This document shows, in pieces, positions 1 through 9,404 of a stretch of DNA of 64,000 nt. This stretch comes from an uncultured Allomuricauda sp. (GTDB taxonomy: Bacteria; Bacteroidota; Bacteroidia; Flavobacteriales; Flavobacteriaceae). Under the pieces are notes generated by a model. The model had not been told where the DNA came from. It made no database searches and was given only the letters and a program-made list of their open reading frames with translations. Made by a program: the position numbers and the translations under genes. The stretch covers positions 124,001-188,000 of the forward strand of contig NZ_CANLYK010000001.1 in the NCBI RefSeq assembly GCF_947495325.1, in the 5' to 3' direction. Positions within the stretch are counted from its first letter, which is position 1. Each line of letters opens with the position of its first letter.

Positions 1-1
1 G

Positions 2-1906
2 TTGGAAATTGAGTTTGCGGATGGAGAAAAGCGAACCATAGTCTCTGATGAAAGTTGGAAGTCTACCACTGGCCCCATACGAATGTCCAATATATATGAC
101 GGGGAAATCTATGATGCCAATTACGAGATCAAAGGGTGGAACATGCCCGGTTTTGACGATTCTAAATGGAAAAACGTAAGTACTCCGGATTATACTAAAG
201 ACAATATTGTCCCCTCGGTGGGAAACCCAGTCAAAAGAATCGAAGAACTATGGCCTATCAAGAAAATAAAGACCCCAAAAAATGAATTGGTTTTTGATTT
301 TGGCCAGAATATCACAGGAAGGGCAAAAATTAGGCTCAAAGGAAACAAAGGCGATACCATTACCATACTGCATGCCGAAGTATTGGACAAGGATGGAAAT
401 TTCTATATCGATAACCTGAGAAGTGCAAAACAAAAGGTCACCTATATCTTTAAAAACAACAAAGAAATGGTTTATGAACCGTATTTTACTTTCCAAGGAT
501 TTAGGTACGTAAAAATCGAAGATTATAAGGAAAATGTAGATAAAACGGATATATCTGCTATAGTAGTCCATTCGGATATGGAAGAAACGGGATACTTCAA
601 ATGTTCGGACACACTCATAACCAAGCTACATCAAAATATCAAATGGAGTCAAAAAGGAAATTTTCTCGACATCCCAACCGACTGCCCCCAACGTGACGAA
701 AGAATGGGCTGGACAGGAGATGCCCAAGTTTTTGCCAGCACGTCTATTTTTAACTATAATACCGCTGCTTTTTATACAAAATGGCTCCTAGATCTTGAGG
801 TGGACCAATTTGAGAACGGAAGCGTTCCATTGGTAATTCCAGATGTGAGAAAAAGAAGTGGAGCAACTGGATGGGGAGATGTGGTGACTATACTTCCGTA
901 CACCATGTATCAAAAATATGGAGATAAAAGAATCCTGGAAAAACTGTATGATAATATGATGGATTGGGTATATCATTTGAAGTCCCTTGCCGGTGAAAAC
1001 CATATTGTGAACGGTGGTTTTAATATAGGGGACTGGCTCTATTTTACCCCTCCGGGCAACTGGAATTTAAAGCCTGGCTTTACGGATTTTGATTTTATTT
1101 CCACCGCCTTTTTTGCCTATTCAACAACCATATTGAAAGAAGTGGCACTTATACTTGAAAAACATGATGAGGCAAAGTTACATGAACAAATGCTCCAGCA
1201 GATAAAAGAAGAATTTCAAAGGGAATTTATGGCAGCTTCCGGTAGACTAGGCCCACATACACAAACCGCATATACATTGGCACTCTATTTCAATTTAATT
1301 CCTGATGATAAAAAATCCATTGCCTTAGATTATCTGGTCAAGAATATAGAAACGAGAAACTACCACCTTTCTACTGGATTCTTAGGAACCCCGTATCTAT
1401 GTCATGTATTATCGGAAAATGGTAGAACCGATGTCGCCTATAAACTATTGTTACAAAAGAAATATCCCTCTTGGCTTTATCCGGTCACCATGGGAGCGAC
1501 AACCATTTGGGAGCGATGGGACGGAATCAAACCGGATGGCTCGTTTCAAACCCCAGTAATGAACTCATTCAACCATTACGCTTATGGTGCTATTGGTGAT
1601 TGGATGTATTCAACTGTTGCCGGTATCAAAAGTGATGTCGAAAACCCCGGATATAAGCATATTATCATGCAACCCGAGCCTAGCGCACAGCTTTCCTATG
1701 TGGAAGCTTCCTACGCATCTATGTATGGAAAAATCGAGTCTAAATGGAAAATGGAAAAAGAGAAATTTTATCTTACGGTTACGATTCCTCCCAATACCGA
1801 TGCAACCGTGATTTTACCCAATGGAAAGGATACATATGAAATAGGGTCGGGGCAGTATAATTTCCAATGTGATATTGCGTATTCAAACAAAGTTGAAAAT
1901 CAGTAA
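2..1906 (+). CDS. Alpha-L-rhamnosidase, GH78 family (5' truncated by window)
   Basis: Exo-acting glycoside hydrolase that releases terminal L-rhamnose, here probably from algal or plant polysaccharide. The frame is open from the left edge, so the N-terminus, including any signal peptide and part of the N-terminal beta-sandwich, is outside the window; 634 residues are visible. The family-typical stretch TDCPQRDERMGWTGDAQ lies near residue 227 at the start of the (alpha/alpha)6 barrel and carries the acidic catalytic residues conserved in GH78. The C-terminal end (MQPEPSAQLSYVEASYAS) is the usual beta-sandwich closing domain. Only 9 bases separate it from a sulfatase on the same strand, which suggests a polysaccharide utilisation locus acting on a sulfated, rhamnose-containing glycan such as ulvan. 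Substrate is inferred. Confidence 0.93.
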   Translation: MEIEFADGEKRTIVSDESWKSTTGPIRMSNIYDGEIYDANYEIKGWNMPGFDDSKWKNVSTPDYTKDNIVPSVGNPVKRIEELWPIKKIKTPKNELVFDFGQNITGRAKIRLKGNKGDTITILHAEVLDKDGNFYIDNLRSAKQKVTYIFKNNKEMVYEPYFTFQGFRYVKIEDYKENVDKTDISAIVVHSDMEETGYFKCSDTLITKLHQNIKWSQKGNFLDIPTDCPQRDERMGWTGDAQVFASTSIFNYNTAAFYTKWLLDLEVDQFENGSVPLVIPDVRKRSGATGWGDVVTILPYTMYQKYGDKRILEKLYDNMMDWVYHLKSLAGENHIVNGGFNIGDWLYFTPPGNWNLKPGFTDFDFISTAFFAYSTTILKEVALILEKHDEAKLHEQMLQQIKEEFQREFMAASGRLGPHTQTAYTLALYFNLIPDDKKSIALDYLVKNIETRNYHLSTGFLGTPYLCHVLSENGRTDVAYKLLLQKKYPSWLYPVTMGATTIWERWDGIKPDGSFQTPVMNSFNHYAYGAIGDWMYSTVAGIKSDVENPGYKHIIMQPEPSAQLSYVEASYASMYGKIESKWKMEKEKFYLTVTIPPNTDATVILPNGKDTYEIGSGQYNFQCDIAYSNKVENQ

Positions 1907-1915
1907 ATTAAAAGT

Positions 1916-3421
1916 ATGGTCTACCTTTCAAAAAGCAGTATGGTTTCACTGGTCATCGTGTTGTTGGTCATTACTTCATGCAAGAAAAAAGAAGATTTTG
2001 TATTGCCCAATATTGTTATTATTCTTGCTGATGATTTGGGTTATGGGGATTTGGGTTCGTACAACCAAAATTCTTTGATTCCAACCCCTAATCTAGACAG
2101 GTTAGCCTCGGAAGGTATCCGGTTGACAGATGCGTATTGTCCCGTTTCCGTTTGCTCGCCATCGCGGTTTGCGCTAATGACAGGAACCTATCCTTTCCGA
2201 AGTCGGAAAAAATCTGGTGTATTGGCCAATTATGAGCCGTCTATGATGGCCCCAGACCAGCTTACACTTCCACAAATGTTACAAAAAGCAGGCTACACCA
2301 CAGCGGGTTTCGGCAAATGGCATCTAGGAGCCACATTCCCTACACTGGATGGGGAAAAACCCATAGGTTATGGAAAGTTCAAGGCAGAACACAACGGGGC
2401 GAATCTACAGTTGAACAAACCCATCAGCGATGGTCCGGTCGACCATGGCTTCGAACAATGGTATGGCTTTAGTTGTGCCAGTGAATGTTGGGTGATGGAC
2501 GATAACGACATAGTAGCAGCTCTACAACATGATTTTTACAATATTGACTCCGCATCCAACAAAGAACATATTGATATCATTCCTTCCGAAAAATATTTAT
2601 CTCTGATTACCGAAAAAAGTTTACATTTTTTAGAAGCACATGCTAAAAATGGCAAAAAGGAGCCTTTTTTCTTGTATTATGCACCTTATGTACCGCACAT
2701 TCCCTTGTCGGTAAGTACAGCGTTCAAAGGTACGACCAAGGCTGGGCTATATGGGGATTACGTGCATGAACTAGATACCAAAATAGGTGAATTACTGAAC
2801 ACTTTGGACAAGTTGCAACAAACTCAAAATACGATAGTGATTTTTGCCAGTGATAACGGATCACAATTTGAAGTGACTGGCACCGATATTGATTTGACAA
2901 CAGCAAGCAATAATCCCGAGAATGTTCTCAAAAAAAGGCAGGATCAAGATGTACATTTTCCAAATGGCGCATTGAGAGGTACTAAATGGACAACTTGGGA
3001 AGGGGGAGTAAGAACGCCTTTCATCGCACGTTGGCCAGGGCATTTTCCCGAAAACACCAAATCTGGACAATTGTTTGCGCTCAACGATGTCATGGCGACC
3101 CTAGCATCGATTATTGAACTTGAGCTTCCGCCCAATGCGGTGATAGACAGTTATGACCAGCGTGACGTTTTGGAGGGAATGAACGAAGAACCTATCAGAA
3201 AATCGGTACTTGTTCAATCCTCAGGGGATAGGTATGGCCTGCGAAAAGGAAAATGGAAATATATAGAGCCCAAACATGAAAATACCGAAGGCGAGCTGTA
3301 CAATTTGGAAGAGGATGTTTCGGAATCCAAAAACCTTTATGATGAATATCCTAAATTGGTTTTGGAGCTCAAAGAGCATCTTGAAGGCATTATTAATAGT
3401 GAAGCATCCAATGATAGATAA
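1916..3421 (+). CDS. Sulfatase (arylsulfatase family S1), lipoprotein
   Basis: Removes sulfate esters, probably from a polysaccharide in the periplasm or at the cell surface. The N-terminus is a lipoprotein signal ending in ITSC (Cys22). Metal ligands DD lie at about 39-40. The sulfatase signature CSPSR begins at Cys80; this Cys is the residue normally matured to formylglycine. Further motifs GKWHLG (about 139-144) and ASDNGS (about 313) are typical of type I sulfatases. Length (501 aa) is normal. An internal ATG at 1940 would still leave most of the signal. It follows the GH78 gene after 9 bases and was probably co-transcribed. A maturation enzyme is not in the window. The exact S1 subfamily cannot be assigned by eye. 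Confidence 0.93.
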   Translation: MVYLSKSSMVSLVIVLLVITSCKKKEDFVLPNIVIILADDLGYGDLGSYNQNSLIPTPNLDRLASEGIRLTDAYCPVSVCSPSRFALMTGTYPFRSRKKSGVLANYEPSMMAPDQLTLPQMLQKAGYTTAGFGKWHLGATFPTLDGEKPIGYGKFKAEHNGANLQLNKPISDGPVDHGFEQWYGFSCASECWVMDDNDIVAALQHDFYNIDSASNKEHIDIIPSEKYLSLITEKSLHFLEAHAKNGKKEPFFLYYAPYVPHIPLSVSTAFKGTTKAGLYGDYVHELDTKIGELLNTLDKLQQTQNTIVIFASDNGSQFEVTGTDIDLTTASNNPENVLKKRQDQDVHFPNGALRGTKWTTWEGGVRTPFIARWPGHFPENTKSGQLFALNDVMATLASIIELELPPNAVIDSYDQRDVLEGMNEEPIRKSVLVQSSGDRYGLRKGKWKYIEPKHENTEGELYNLEEDVSESKNLYDEYPKLVLELKEHLEGIINSEASNDR

Positions 3422-3510
3422 ACAGCTACTAAGAGTAGAATGGCATACTCATAAGTAGAAAATTTCCATAAGAGCGAAATACATCGAACCATAATTTATT
3501 TTTTGAAGTA

Positions 3511-4959
3511 ATGATATCATTTATCGTTTCCATAGTTGTTTTGATCATAGGGTATTTCCTGTACGGAAAGTTCGTGGAAAAGATTTTCGGCGTGGATACC
3601 AATAGGGAAACACCAGCTGTTCGATTGCAGGACGATGTGGATTTTGTACCCTTATCCGCATGGCGGATATTTCTTATTCAATTTTTGAATATTGCGGGTC
3701 TAGGCCCCATTTTTGGAGCCATTGCCGGTGCCATGTTCGGACCTTCTGCTTTTTTATGGATTGTTCTGGGCAGTATTTTTGCGGGGGCCGTACATGATTA
3801 CTTTTCCGGTATGCTTTCCGTAAGACATGATGGTCTCAGTATTAGCGAGGTAGTGGGTATATATCTAGGTACCAATGTAAAGCATATTATGCGACTGTTT
3901 ACGGTAGTTCTCCTGATTTTAGTGGGCACGGTATTCTTGATTGGACCCGCAAAGATCATTGACGGAATGACCGGGAATCTTTGGGGAATTTGGACTTGGA
4001 CGGCAATTATACTTATTTATTATATACTATCTACCCTACTTCCAATAGATAAGATGATAAGCAAATTATATCCCATCTTTGGTTTAGCCATGTTGTTAAT
4101 GGCGATAGGATTGTTGATAGCTCTTTTTTTTGGGGATTACCAAATTCCCGAGCTAGTACCTTCAAACATACGCAACATGACAAGGAACCCCGAAGAAACC
4201 CCTTTGTTTCCTATACTTTTTGTGACCATTGCCTGTGGGGCCATATCTGGTTTTCATGCGACCCAGTCCCCTTTAATGGCCCGTTGTATGAAAAATGAAC
4301 GCATAGGCAAGAAAATCTTTTTCGGCACCATGATAACCGAAGGTATTGTAGCGCTCATCTGGGCGGCCGCGGCCATGACCTTCTTTGGAAATGTAACCGA
4401 TTTGAACGCGGCCATGCTTGCCAACGATAATAATGCGGCCTGGGCGGCCAACAAAATATCGCTGAACATGTTGGGCAGTTTTGGTGGGATACTTGCACTT
4501 TTAGGTATCGTTGCCGCTCCAATAACCTCAGGGGATACAGCCTTTAGGTCGGCTCGACTTATTTTAGGGGATGTCTTTAAGTCGGACCAGAAGAAAATCA
4601 AGAATCGGCTCATGATTAGTTTGCCCTTGTTCATAATCGCCTTTTCGCTCACACAAATAGATTTTGGTATTATCTGGCGCTATTTTGCATGGAGCAACCA
4701 AACCTTGGCCACCGTTGTACTTTGGACGATTACCGCTTATTTGGTATTGGAAAAAAAAGCCTATTGGGTGACACTGCTTCCTGCCATCTTTATGACCTTG
4801 GTATGTAGTACTTATATTTTGATCGCTCCCGAAGGGTTTCAATTGAGCAACTATCTTGCCTATATAGGAGGAAATATAATTACCATTTCCATTTCCCTTC
4901 TTTTCAGGAATTATGTTTTGAAAAGGAAAAATATTGCTGGATTTTTATACAAAAAGTAA
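3511..4959 (+). CDS. cstA: Carbon starvation protein CstA family transporter
   Basis: Multi-pass inner-membrane protein of the CstA family, members of which import peptides or pyruvate. The 482 residues are almost entirely hydrophobic helices. The family-typical N-terminal region NIAGLGPIFGAIAGAMFGP (about 63-81) and the segment SGFHATQSPLMARCM (about 246) are visible. It is shorter than the enterobacterial protein (about 700 aa) and matches the compact form common in Bacteroidota. It lies 89 bases after the sulfatase on the same strand, so it could serve the same locus, but substrate and co-regulation are inferred only. Confidence 0.88.
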   Translation: MISFIVSIVVLIIGYFLYGKFVEKIFGVDTNRETPAVRLQDDVDFVPLSAWRIFLIQFLNIAGLGPIFGAIAGAMFGPSAFLWIVLGSIFAGAVHDYFSGMLSVRHDGLSISEVVGIYLGTNVKHIMRLFTVVLLILVGTVFLIGPAKIIDGMTGNLWGIWTWTAIILIYYILSTLLPIDKMISKLYPIFGLAMLLMAIGLLIALFFGDYQIPELVPSNIRNMTRNPEETPLFPILFVTIACGAISGFHATQSPLMARCMKNERIGKKIFFGTMITEGIVALIWAAAAMTFFGNVTDLNAAMLANDNNAAWAANKISLNMLGSFGGILALLGIVAAPITSGDTAFRSARLILGDVFKSDQKKIKNRLMISLPLFIIAFSLTQIDFGIIWRYFAWSNQTLATVVLWTITAYLVLEKKAYWVTLLPAIFMTLVCSTYILIAPEGFQLSNYLAYIGGNIITISISLLFRNYVLKRKNIAGFLYKK

Positions 4960-5294
4960 ATTTCAATGAGTCTATAAAAACGGATGTTTTATAGGACTGA
5001 TTGTAAATCTGATTTATTCTTTTCTATGGGTGTCCTATTTGAGGTCTCTTTTAGTGGTTTTGTTACTAGTTTGATTCTTGACTCATTTTATATAAATGGG
5101 CCACTGTTTTTTTAATGATCTTAATCAACAACAAAATTCGCAATGTGAGTTGTATAAATTTTAAATACCTGATTTAAACATAATATTTTGTCTTGTCAGG
5201 TTTTAAGAAAGTCTGTTAAAGATTGAATGTATGATGTACAGTAGACAATATCAAAATATTGTATAAATTATAGAAAATGATATATATATATGAC
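4960..5294. other. Intergenic region between convergent cstA and yebC
   Basis: 335 AT-rich bases with no coding frame that I can support. Near 4972-4995 an imperfect hairpin (ctataaaaac/gttttatag around ggat) may act as a weak terminator for cstA. An AT dinucleotide run lies at 5280-5292, just beyond the yebC stop codon. Nothing else is recognised. Confidence 0.5.
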
Positions 5295-6002
5295 TTAATC
5301 CATATTATGAAACACGTTCTGAACATCATCATCCTCTTCAATCTTTTCCAATAGCTTTTCAACATCAGTAACCTGTTCTTCATTGAGCTCCTTGGTCACT
5401 TGTGGAATGCGCTCAAAACCAGAAGATAGTATTTCAATTTTTCGGGCTTCCAGTTCTTTTTGAATAGATCCAAAGCTTTCGAAAGGAGCATATATTAAGA
5501 TGCCATCCTCATCAACAAAAACTTCTTCGGCTCCAAAATCTATCATTTCCAGTTCCAACTCTTCTGGATCTATCCCATCAGCAGGAATACGAAAATTACA
5601 GGTATGGTCAAACATAAACTCTACAGAGCCAGATGTTCCTAGGCTGCCATTGCACTTATTGAAATAACTTCTAATATTTGCTACGGTTCTGGTATTATTA
5701 TCAGTTGCGGTTTCTACGAGTATCGCAATACCATGTGGAGCATATCCTTCAAACAAAACCTCTTTATAATCTCCTTGACTTTTATCGGACGCACGTTTTA
5801 TGGCACGTTCAATATTGTCCTTGGGCATATTTACAGATTTGGCATTCTGGATAACAGCACGTAACCTTGAGTTGGAATCTGGATCAGGGCCACCTTCTTT
5901 AACGGCCATTACAATGTCTTTTCCAATTCTGGTAAATGCTTTGGACATTGCCGCCCAGCGTTTCATTTTTCGTGCCTTTCTAAATTCAAATGCTCTTCCC
6001 AT
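5295..6002 (-). CDS. yebC: YebC/PmpR family protein
   Basis: Member of the YebC/TACO1 family, DNA- or ribosome-associated proteins reported as transcriptional regulators and, more recently, as factors relieving ribosome stalling at proline stretches. The start MGRAFEFRKARKMKRWAAMS and the conserved block GGPDPDSNSRLRAVIQNAK (about 38-56) are diagnostic for Bacteroidota YebC. Length of 235 aa fits the family. An acidic C-terminal third (EEDDDVQNVFHNMD) is usual. A near-perfect Bacteroidota promoter lies directly upstream (6028-6057), so it is transcribed on its own, downstream of the gcvT cluster on the same strand. Confidence 0.95.
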   Translation of the reverse strand: MGRAFEFRKARKMKRWAAMSKAFTRIGKDIVMAVKEGGPDPDSNSRLRAVIQNAKSVNMPKDNIERAIKRASDKSQGDYKEVLFEGYAPHGIAILVETATDNNTRTVANIRSYFNKCNGSLGTSGSVEFMFDHTCNFRIPADGIDPEELELEMIDFGAEEVFVDEDGILIYAPFESFGSIQKELEARKIEILSSGFERIPQVTKELNEEQVTDVEKLLEKIEEDDDVQNVFHNMD

Positions 6003-6027
6003 GAAATAGTTGTGGTTATGAATGGAG

Positions 6028-6057
6028 CAAATTTAACAAAAAAAGCCCCCTTGTCAA
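6028..6057 (-). promoter_or_regulatory. Promoter of yebC (TTG-N19-TAAATTTG)
   Basis: Read on the minus strand, TTG at 6057-6055 is followed after 19 bases by TAAATTTG at 6035-6028. This fits the Bacteroidota primary-sigma consensus (TTG, 17-23 bases, TAnnTTTG) at every defined base. The yebC start codon lies 25 bases downstream of the -7 box. Confidence 0.72.
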
Positions 6058-6077
6058 GCCTAACAGAACAGTTTGAC

Positions 6078-6371
6078 TTATTCCCTATTTACGATTTTTT
6101 CTATGCTTTTGGCTAAGCTGAAATCATTCTGTGTAATACCGTCAACATCATGCGTATTGAGCTTTATGGTAAGATTGTTATATACATTTTCCCAATTGGG
6201 ATGATGATTTTGTTTTTCACATTCAAAGGCAATACGGGTCATTATTGAAAAGGTTTCCGTAAAATCATGAAACTTGAATGATTTCGATATCATTCCGTTT
6301 TTATATTCCCACCCTTTTAATTGTTTTAGGGATTCGTTGATTTGTGCATCACTCAATTTTTCCATAATCAT
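6078..6371 (-). CDS. 4a-hydroxytetrahydrobiopterin dehydratase (pterin-4a-carbinolamine dehydratase)
   Basis: Recycles the carbinolamine form of tetrahydropterin produced by aromatic amino acid hydroxylases. The 97-residue protein carries the family signature HHPNWENVYNNLTIKLNTHD (about 59-78), including the paired His and the THD motif. Two starts are possible, ATG at 6371 or ATG at 6365 (protein beginning MEKLSDAQ); the second fits relatives slightly better. It is the last gene of a minus-strand cluster gcvT, glutaminase, epimerase, PCD, with 22 bases to the gene before it. Confidence 0.92.
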   Translation of the reverse strand: MIMEKLSDAQINESLKQLKGWEYKNGMISKSFKFHDFTETFSIMTRIAFECEKQNHHPNWENVYNNLTIKLNTHDVDGITQNDFSLAKSIEKIVNRE

Positions 6372-6393
6372 CGTTTTTCTAAAGTTACTTAAT

Positions 6394-7215
6394 TCAATCT
6401 ACAGTGATGTGATGATCAATAATATCTTGATATCGGATTCTTAGATTTTTGGGAAGTTTATTGTCCTTTGGCAACGCAGCCAAATAACGATCTTCGTTAG
6501 TTGTGAAAACTCGTTTAAGTACAGGATGAAAGTTTCCCATACGCTTAATGACTTCCTTTATAAACTCTTCATGTTGGATTAAATCGATGCTGCCCAGATG
6601 AAAAATACCATACTTGTTCCTATTGATCAGGTAATGTATTTGCTGAGTTAGCCTATCATCGTTGGTTACATTGATAATAAGATTTGGAAAGACCTCTATG
6701 GGTTCGTTGCCTTCCAGACTTGCTTTGATTTCCTTAATTCGGGGAGAAGTATTTCCAAAGACCATGGGAACTCTTAGAATAGCGGTTTTTTCTTTGGGTA
6801 ATCGCATCATCATGTTCTCTATCTTAATTTTAAGCCTTCCGTAGATACTTTCGGAAAGAGTCTTGTCAAATTCATAGGATGGAAATTTGCTGTAGGCATC
6901 AAAAACGTTGGCCGAAGAAATAAAATACAGTTTGGAATTGTGCTTGTCCAAATATTCCATTAAATGTTGATGTGCTTGCACCTGGGCACCAAAGTTTCCA
7001 CGAAGGGCAGAAATTATAAAATCAGGATTCACCTGCTTCAATATTTGAAAAATATCATCCTCTTCTAAATCGTACTTATAAAATTGTTGATTGCCGGAAA
7101 ATGAGGTGTTAGAAAAATAGGTGCCGTACGTATCAAAGTAGGAACAAAGCTCTTTGTAAACCAAGTTTCCTATAAAACCGCTTGCGCCAAGTATAAGTAT
7201 CTTTTTTTTATTCAA
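6394..7215 (-). CDS. NAD(P)-dependent epimerase/reductase, SDR (RmlD-like) family
   Basis: Extended short-chain dehydrogenase/reductase. An N-terminal Rossmann motif GASGFIG (about 9-15) binds NAD(P), and YGRLK (about 126-130) fits the catalytic YxxxK. The remainder resembles dTDP-4-dehydrorhamnose reductase-like proteins, but the substrate cannot be read from the sequence. It begins 3 bases after the glutaminase stop codon, so the two are surely co-transcribed. A link to nucleotide-sugar metabolism is only family-based inference. Confidence 0.8.
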   Translation of the reverse strand: MNKKKILILGASGFIGNLVYKELCSYFDTYGTYFSNTSFSGNQQFYKYDLEEDDIFQILKQVNPDFIISALRGNFGAQVQAHQHLMEYLDKHNSKLYFISSANVFDAYSKFPSYEFDKTLSESIYGRLKIKIENMMMRLPKEKTAILRVPMVFGNTSPRIKEIKASLEGNEPIEVFPNLIINVTNDDRLTQQIHYLINRNKYGIFHLGSIDLIQHEEFIKEVIKRMGNFHPVLKRVFTTNEDRYLAALPKDNKLPKNLRIRYQDIIDHHITVD

Positions 7216-7218
7216 ACA

Positions 7219-8133
7219 TTAAAATATTGACAAACCGGTTTCGGTTGTTAGTTTTTCCAAAGCCGACATTCCCAACTTTGAATTTCCTTTTTTATTTAAC
7301 CCTGGTGACCAAGTAGCAACACAGAACTTATTTGGCAACAAAGCGACAATACCTCCTCCAACTCCACTTTTTCCAGGAAGGCCAACCTCAAAAGCAAACT
7401 CTCCTGCCTCATCATAAAAACCACAGCTAAGCATAATAGCATTAACACGTTTTACCTGTGGTAGTTTTAAATAATTATTGTTTTGAAGACAATTTCCCCT
7501 ATTCATAAATATATAGAAGACCTTCACCAGTTGTTCACATGACATTCGTATGGAACAAGAATAACAATAAAAGTCGAGTACAGTTTCTACATCATTTTCA
7601 AGGTTTTTAAAAGATTTGATCAGATATGCTGCTGCATAATTTCTAAAACCAGTTTCTTTCTCAGATTTTGCAACTTTCTCATCATAATTTATTGAAGGGT
7701 CATTTGCGATACTTCGTACATATTCTAAAAACTCTGACTTTGGATTTTTTAAATTTGAAATAAGAATGTCGCAGACAACAATAGCCCCAGCATTGATTAA
7801 AGGGTTACGTGGTATTCCATTCTCCATTTCCAATAAGGACAAATGGTTGAAGGGGTCTCCCGATGGCTCCACACCAACACGTTTCCATAAATTTTCACCA
7901 ACAATCGAAATAGCCATGGAAAGAGATAGAACTTTCGAAATACTTTGTATGGAAAACTCCTCTTTAGCATCTCCGGAACTGTACAGTTGGGCGTTTTCAT
8001 CCAATATGGATATCCCAAATTTATTCGGGTCAATATTGGAAATTTCGGGGATATAATTTGCTACTTGACCTTTATCGACCTGCTTTTTAGCCTGTAACGT
8101 AATGTTATCTATGATAGGCTGGAAGTCTGTCAT
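7219..8133 (-). CDS. glsA: Glutaminase (serine-dependent, GlsA family)
   Basis: Hydrolyses L-glutamine to glutamate and ammonia in the cytoplasm. The beta-lactamase-like catalytic motif SISK (Ser64 to Lys67) and the motifs ENGIPRNPLINAGAIV (about 104-119) and GLPGKSGVGGGI (about 254) are those of the glutaminase A family. The 304-residue length is normal and there is no regulatory STAS domain. The start codon overlaps the stop codon of gcvT, which indicates translational coupling. Confidence 0.95.
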   Translation of the reverse strand: MTDFQPIIDNITLQAKKQVDKGQVANYIPEISNIDPNKFGISILDENAQLYSSGDAKEEFSIQSISKVLSLSMAISIVGENLWKRVGVEPSGDPFNHLSLLEMENGIPRNPLINAGAIVVCDILISNLKNPKSEFLEYVRSIANDPSINYDEKVAKSEKETGFRNYAAAYLIKSFKNLENDVETVLDFYCYSCSIRMSCEQLVKVFYIFMNRGNCLQNNNYLKLPQVKRVNAIMLSCGFYDEAGEFAFEVGLPGKSGVGGGIVALLPNKFCVATWSPGLNKKGNSKLGMSALEKLTTETGLSIF

Positions 8134-9218
8134 TATTGTTTGTAGAATGGAAGTTTTACCAAAGTAGCTGGAGTTTGATTCTTTCTTATCTGAATCCGTA
8201 CTTTAGTATCGACTTTTGAATGTTCAATGGTAACATATCCCAAACCAATACCTTTTGAAAGCGAGGGCGACATGGTTCCTGATGTTACTTTCCCAATTTC
8301 ATTTCCACCTTCGTCCAGTATGGGATACCCACTTCTTGGAATACCTTTTTCGTCTATCTGGAATGCCACTAATTTTCGTTTGGGACCGGCTTCTTTTTCT
8401 TTGGCCAAAGCTTCACTATTTACAAAGTCCTTGGTGAATTTTGTTACCCAACCTAATCCGGCTTCAATAGGGGAGGTGGTATCATCAATGTCATTTCCGT
8501 ACAGGCAATATCCCATTTCAAGTCTAAGGGTATCCCTTGCAGCTAAACCAATGGGCTTTATACCAAAATCGGCACCAGCTTCAAGCACTTTTTCCCACAC
8601 TTGCTTCACTTCAGAATTTTTACAATAAATTTCGAAACCACCAGATCCAGTGTATCCTGTAGCGGAAATAATTACATGCTCAATCCCTGCAAAATCTCCA
8701 ACAACAAAGTTGTAGAACTTAATACTTGAAAGATCGATGGACGATATCGATTGCATTGCTTCTACCGCTTTTGGTCCTTGGATTGCCAATAAAGAGTAAT
8801 TATCAGATAGATTCCTCATATTGGCTCCAATAGTCTGATTGTATTTTGAAATATGGTTCCAATCTTTTTCAATGTTTGATGCATTGACTACCAAAAGATA
8901 AGTTTCATCTTTAATTTGATATATAATCAGGTCATCAACTATACCACCAGTTTCGTTGGGGAGACAACTATATTGTGCTTTGCCCACAACAAGTTTGGAT
9001 GCATCATTTGAAGATACTTTTTGTATTAATTCCAAGGCAAGGGGCCCTTCAATCAAAAATTCTCCCATATGGGAAACGTCAAATACACCTACATTGTTCC
9101 TAACGGTTTCATGTTCAATATTCACACCTTCATAAGAAACGGGCATCGAATAGCCAGCAAATTCTACCATTTTGGCCCCGAGAGATTCGTGTACTTCGGT
9201 AAGTTCGGTTTTCTTCAT
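8133..9218 (-). CDS. gcvT: Glycine cleavage system T protein (aminomethyltransferase)
   Basis: T subunit of the glycine cleavage complex: transfers the aminomethyl group from lipoyl-GcvH to tetrahydrofolate, releasing ammonia and 5,10-methylene-THF. The protein from the ATG at 9218 starts [20 protein letters not shown], the usual N-terminus in this phylum; an upstream ATG at 9248 would add ten atypical residues. Conserved segments are FDVSHMGEF (about 47-55), [11 protein letters not shown] (about 188-198) and [20 protein letters not shown] (about 223-242). 361 residues. First gene of the gcvT-glsA-epimerase-PCD cluster. Confidence 0.96.
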   Translation of the reverse strand: MKKTELTEVHESLGAKMVEFAGYSMPVSYEGVNIEHETVRNNVGVFDVSHMGEFLIEGPLALELIQKVSSNDASKLVVGKAQYSCLPNETGGIVDDLIIYQIKDETYLLVVNASNIEKDWNHISKYNQTIGANMRNLSDNYSLLAIQGPKAVEAMQSISSIDLSSIKFYNFVVGDFAGIEHVIISATGYTGSGGFEIYCKNSEVKQVWEKVLEAGADFGIKPIGLAARDTLRLEMGYCLYGNDIDDTTSPIEAGLGWVTKFTKDFVNSEALAKEKEAGPKRKLVAFQIDEKGIPRSGYPILDEGGNEIGKVTSGTMSPSLSKGIGLGYVTIEHSKVDTKVRIQIRKNQTPATLVKLPFYKQ

Positions 9219-9404
9219 ATTCATTTTTAAAAAAATAAAGGTATTCAAAACTTCATCAAAATATGAGTGTTAAAGTGAGATATTGTATTCTATCTAATTT
9301 TTTAAAGAAAGAATAATAAAACGGTGGATTTTGTTCTAAATTTACAGATTGATTTAATGGAGTTGCCATGAATGCGGGCAATATCCCCCGAAAAATTGCT
9401 ACAA

